64,000 bases of DNA from Actinopolyspora xinjiangensis. Lineage in GTDB: Bacteria; Actinomycetota; Actinomycetes; Mycobacteriales; Pseudonocardiaceae. The position numbers and the translations under genes were made by a program. The stretch's first letter is position 1. The number at the start of each line of letters is the position of its first letter. The stretch covers positions 49,539-113,538 of the forward strand of contig NZ_FNJR01000015.1 of the NCBI RefSeq assembly GCF_900104475.1. The letters run 5' to 3'. Below the pieces are notes generated by a model. It was not told the origin of the DNA. It searched no databases and saw only the letters and a list, made by a program, of their open reading frames with translations. This document shows positions 63,133 through 64,000 of the stretch, piece after piece.

Positions 63133-64000
63133 GTGGGTCAGGATTTTGCGTCGGGGGGAGTGCCCTCCCCGGAACGGCCTCGTTTGATGCGGTCGGAGGG
63201 TGCTGGGCGGTCGGAGGTCGCGCCGATCGAGTTGTTTTTCGACCTGGTCTACGTCTTCGCGATCATTCAGGTCTCGCACACGCTGCTGGCTCACCTCAGC
63301 TGGTTGGGTGTGCTGGAGGTGGCCCTGCTGTTCGGGGCGGTGTGGTGGGCCTGGAACTACTCGGCCTGGGCGATGAACTGGCTGGATCCCGGCAGCGGGC
63401 TCGTGCGGGTCCTCAACGGCTTGCTGATGCTCGCAGCGCTGGGCATGTCACTCGGGCTGCCGCACGCCTTCGCCGAGGACGGCCTGTTGTTCGCGACCTG
63501 CTATGTGGCCGCCCAGGTCGGACGAGCGGCATTCATGGCCGTGGCGCTGCGTGGGCACGTGCTGGCGAAGAACTACACGAACCTGCTCGCCTGGAGCACC
63601 TCAGCGGGTGTGCTATGGATCGTGGGAGCGTTTCTCGACCCCACGGCACGACTGGTCGTCTGGCTGGTCGCGTTGGTCGTGGACGTGGCGGCCCCTCGAT
63701 TCGAGTTCCGCTTCCCCGGCCTGGGCTCGGCACCAATGCACACCTGGCCCACCGACCCCGAACACCTCGCCGAACGCAACCGGGCAGTGTTCATCATCGC
63801 GCTCGGCGAATCCATCCTGATCATGGGTTTCACGCTCTCCGAGCTCGACCCGATCACCTCCCGCGCCGTCGTGGCCACACTGCTCGGGTTCGTCGGTCTG
63901 TTCGTGCTGTGGTGGGCCTACTTCGCGCTGGCGGGCCCCGACACCCAGGCCAGCAGGGGTGACGCGAGCACCAGGGCGTTGCGCTCGGCGTTCGCCTACG
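63133..64000 (+). CDS. low-temperature-requirement protein A (LtrA) family, partial
   Basis: The gene runs off the right edge; 289 codons are seen. It is an integral membrane protein with at least seven hydrophobic segments. The LtrA hallmarks are IELFFDLVYVFAIIQVSHTL after a short polar N-terminus, the helix WWAWNYSAWAMNWLDPGSG, and the motif HLAERNRAVFIIALGESILI. The family is poorly characterised; named after a Listeria cold-growth mutant. The GTG at 63133 has AAGGAAGG 5 bases upstream. Full length in relatives is about 380-400 residues. Confidence 0.92.
   Translation, partial: MGQDFASGGVPSPERPRLMRSEGAGRSEVAPIELFFDLVYVFAIIQVSHTLLAHLSWLGVLEVALLFGAVWWAWNYSAWAMNWLDPGSGLVRVLNGLLMLAALGMSLGLPHAFAEDGLLFATCYVAAQVGRAAFMAVALRGHVLAKNYTNLLAWSTSAGVLWIVGAFLDPTARLVVWLVALVVDVAAPRFEFRFPGLGSAPMHTWPTDPEHLAERNRAVFIIALGESILIMGFTLSELDPITSRAVVATLLGFVGLFVLWWAYFALAGPDTQASRGDASTRALRSAFAY

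Noticed and set aside
63342..63962. A 206-codon forward frame near the right edge
   Set aside because: It is out of frame with the LtrA gene that begins at 63133 and runs off the window; LtrA motifs decide the frame.

Overview
This is a high-GC actinobacterial chromosome segment with very dense coding on both strands and frequent GTG/TTG starts. The left end, fabG1-inhA-hemH followed by an Rv1486c-like gene and an NfeD/SPFH pair, has the gene order known from mycobacteria, interrupted by a DUF3097 gene. With the LCP cell-wall enzyme, a PL3 pectate lyase and several FCD-type GntR regulators, this points to a filamentous member of the Pseudonocardiales (an Actinopolyspora- or Saccharopolyspora-like organism). 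The genus is an inference. No tRNA, rRNA, CRISPR array or intact insertion sequence was seen.

Layout. 1-5.9 kb: fatty-acid elongation (FabG1, InhA), haem synthesis (HemH) and membrane-quality genes. 5.9-7.2 kb: a poorly coding island between two 20-bp direct repeats. 7.5-11.7 kb: a DUF421 membrane protein, then an AraC regulator, VOC protein and UvrA-like ATPase that look like a drug-response module. 11.9-13.3 kb: a manganese riboswitch controlling a TerC exporter. 13.5-19.7 kb: two GntR regulators, an MFS carrier, a secreted pectate lyase and a succinate-semialdehyde dehydrogenase. 19.9-21.9 kb: envelope enzymes (LCP, GH25). 22-29 kb: a run of co-directional genes (ABC-class ATPase, phosphoribosyltransferase, unusual Clp ATPase, SAM hydrolase, SMP-30-like). 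30.5-41 kb: aconitase, STAS, VOC, an MFS pump, a BKACE enzyme and malate dehydrogenase, with small accessory genes. 41-49 kb: a PHP-UvrD fusion helicase and HrpB, with two decayed genes between. 49-52 kb: a cupin/esterase pair with a LysR regulator.

From 52.9 to 62 kb the sequence alternates between intact small regulator-effector pairs and broken genes. The intact pairs are XRE-cupin/EamA, hydrolase/MerR and CmtR-like sensor/CDF metal exporter. The broken genes are an SDR tail, a PaiB-like protein, a LysR head joined to a serine-hydrolase tail, and an alcohol dehydrogenase tail. The region looks like an area of gene turnover. A lone class A beta-lactamase survives there next to the remnant of its probable regulator. 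The window ends inside an LtrA-family membrane protein.

Two regulatory themes recur. Several genes have a TANNNT-like -10 box ending seven or eight bases before the start codon and no ribosome-binding site, so they are probably transcribed without a leader. Several intergenic gaps hold clear dyads or repeats that fit the regulator encoded next door. The most interesting are the shape of the TerC riboswitch expression platform, the 21-bp-phased repeats before the EamA transporter, and a Clp ATPase that lacks both the middle domain and a ClpP-docking loop.
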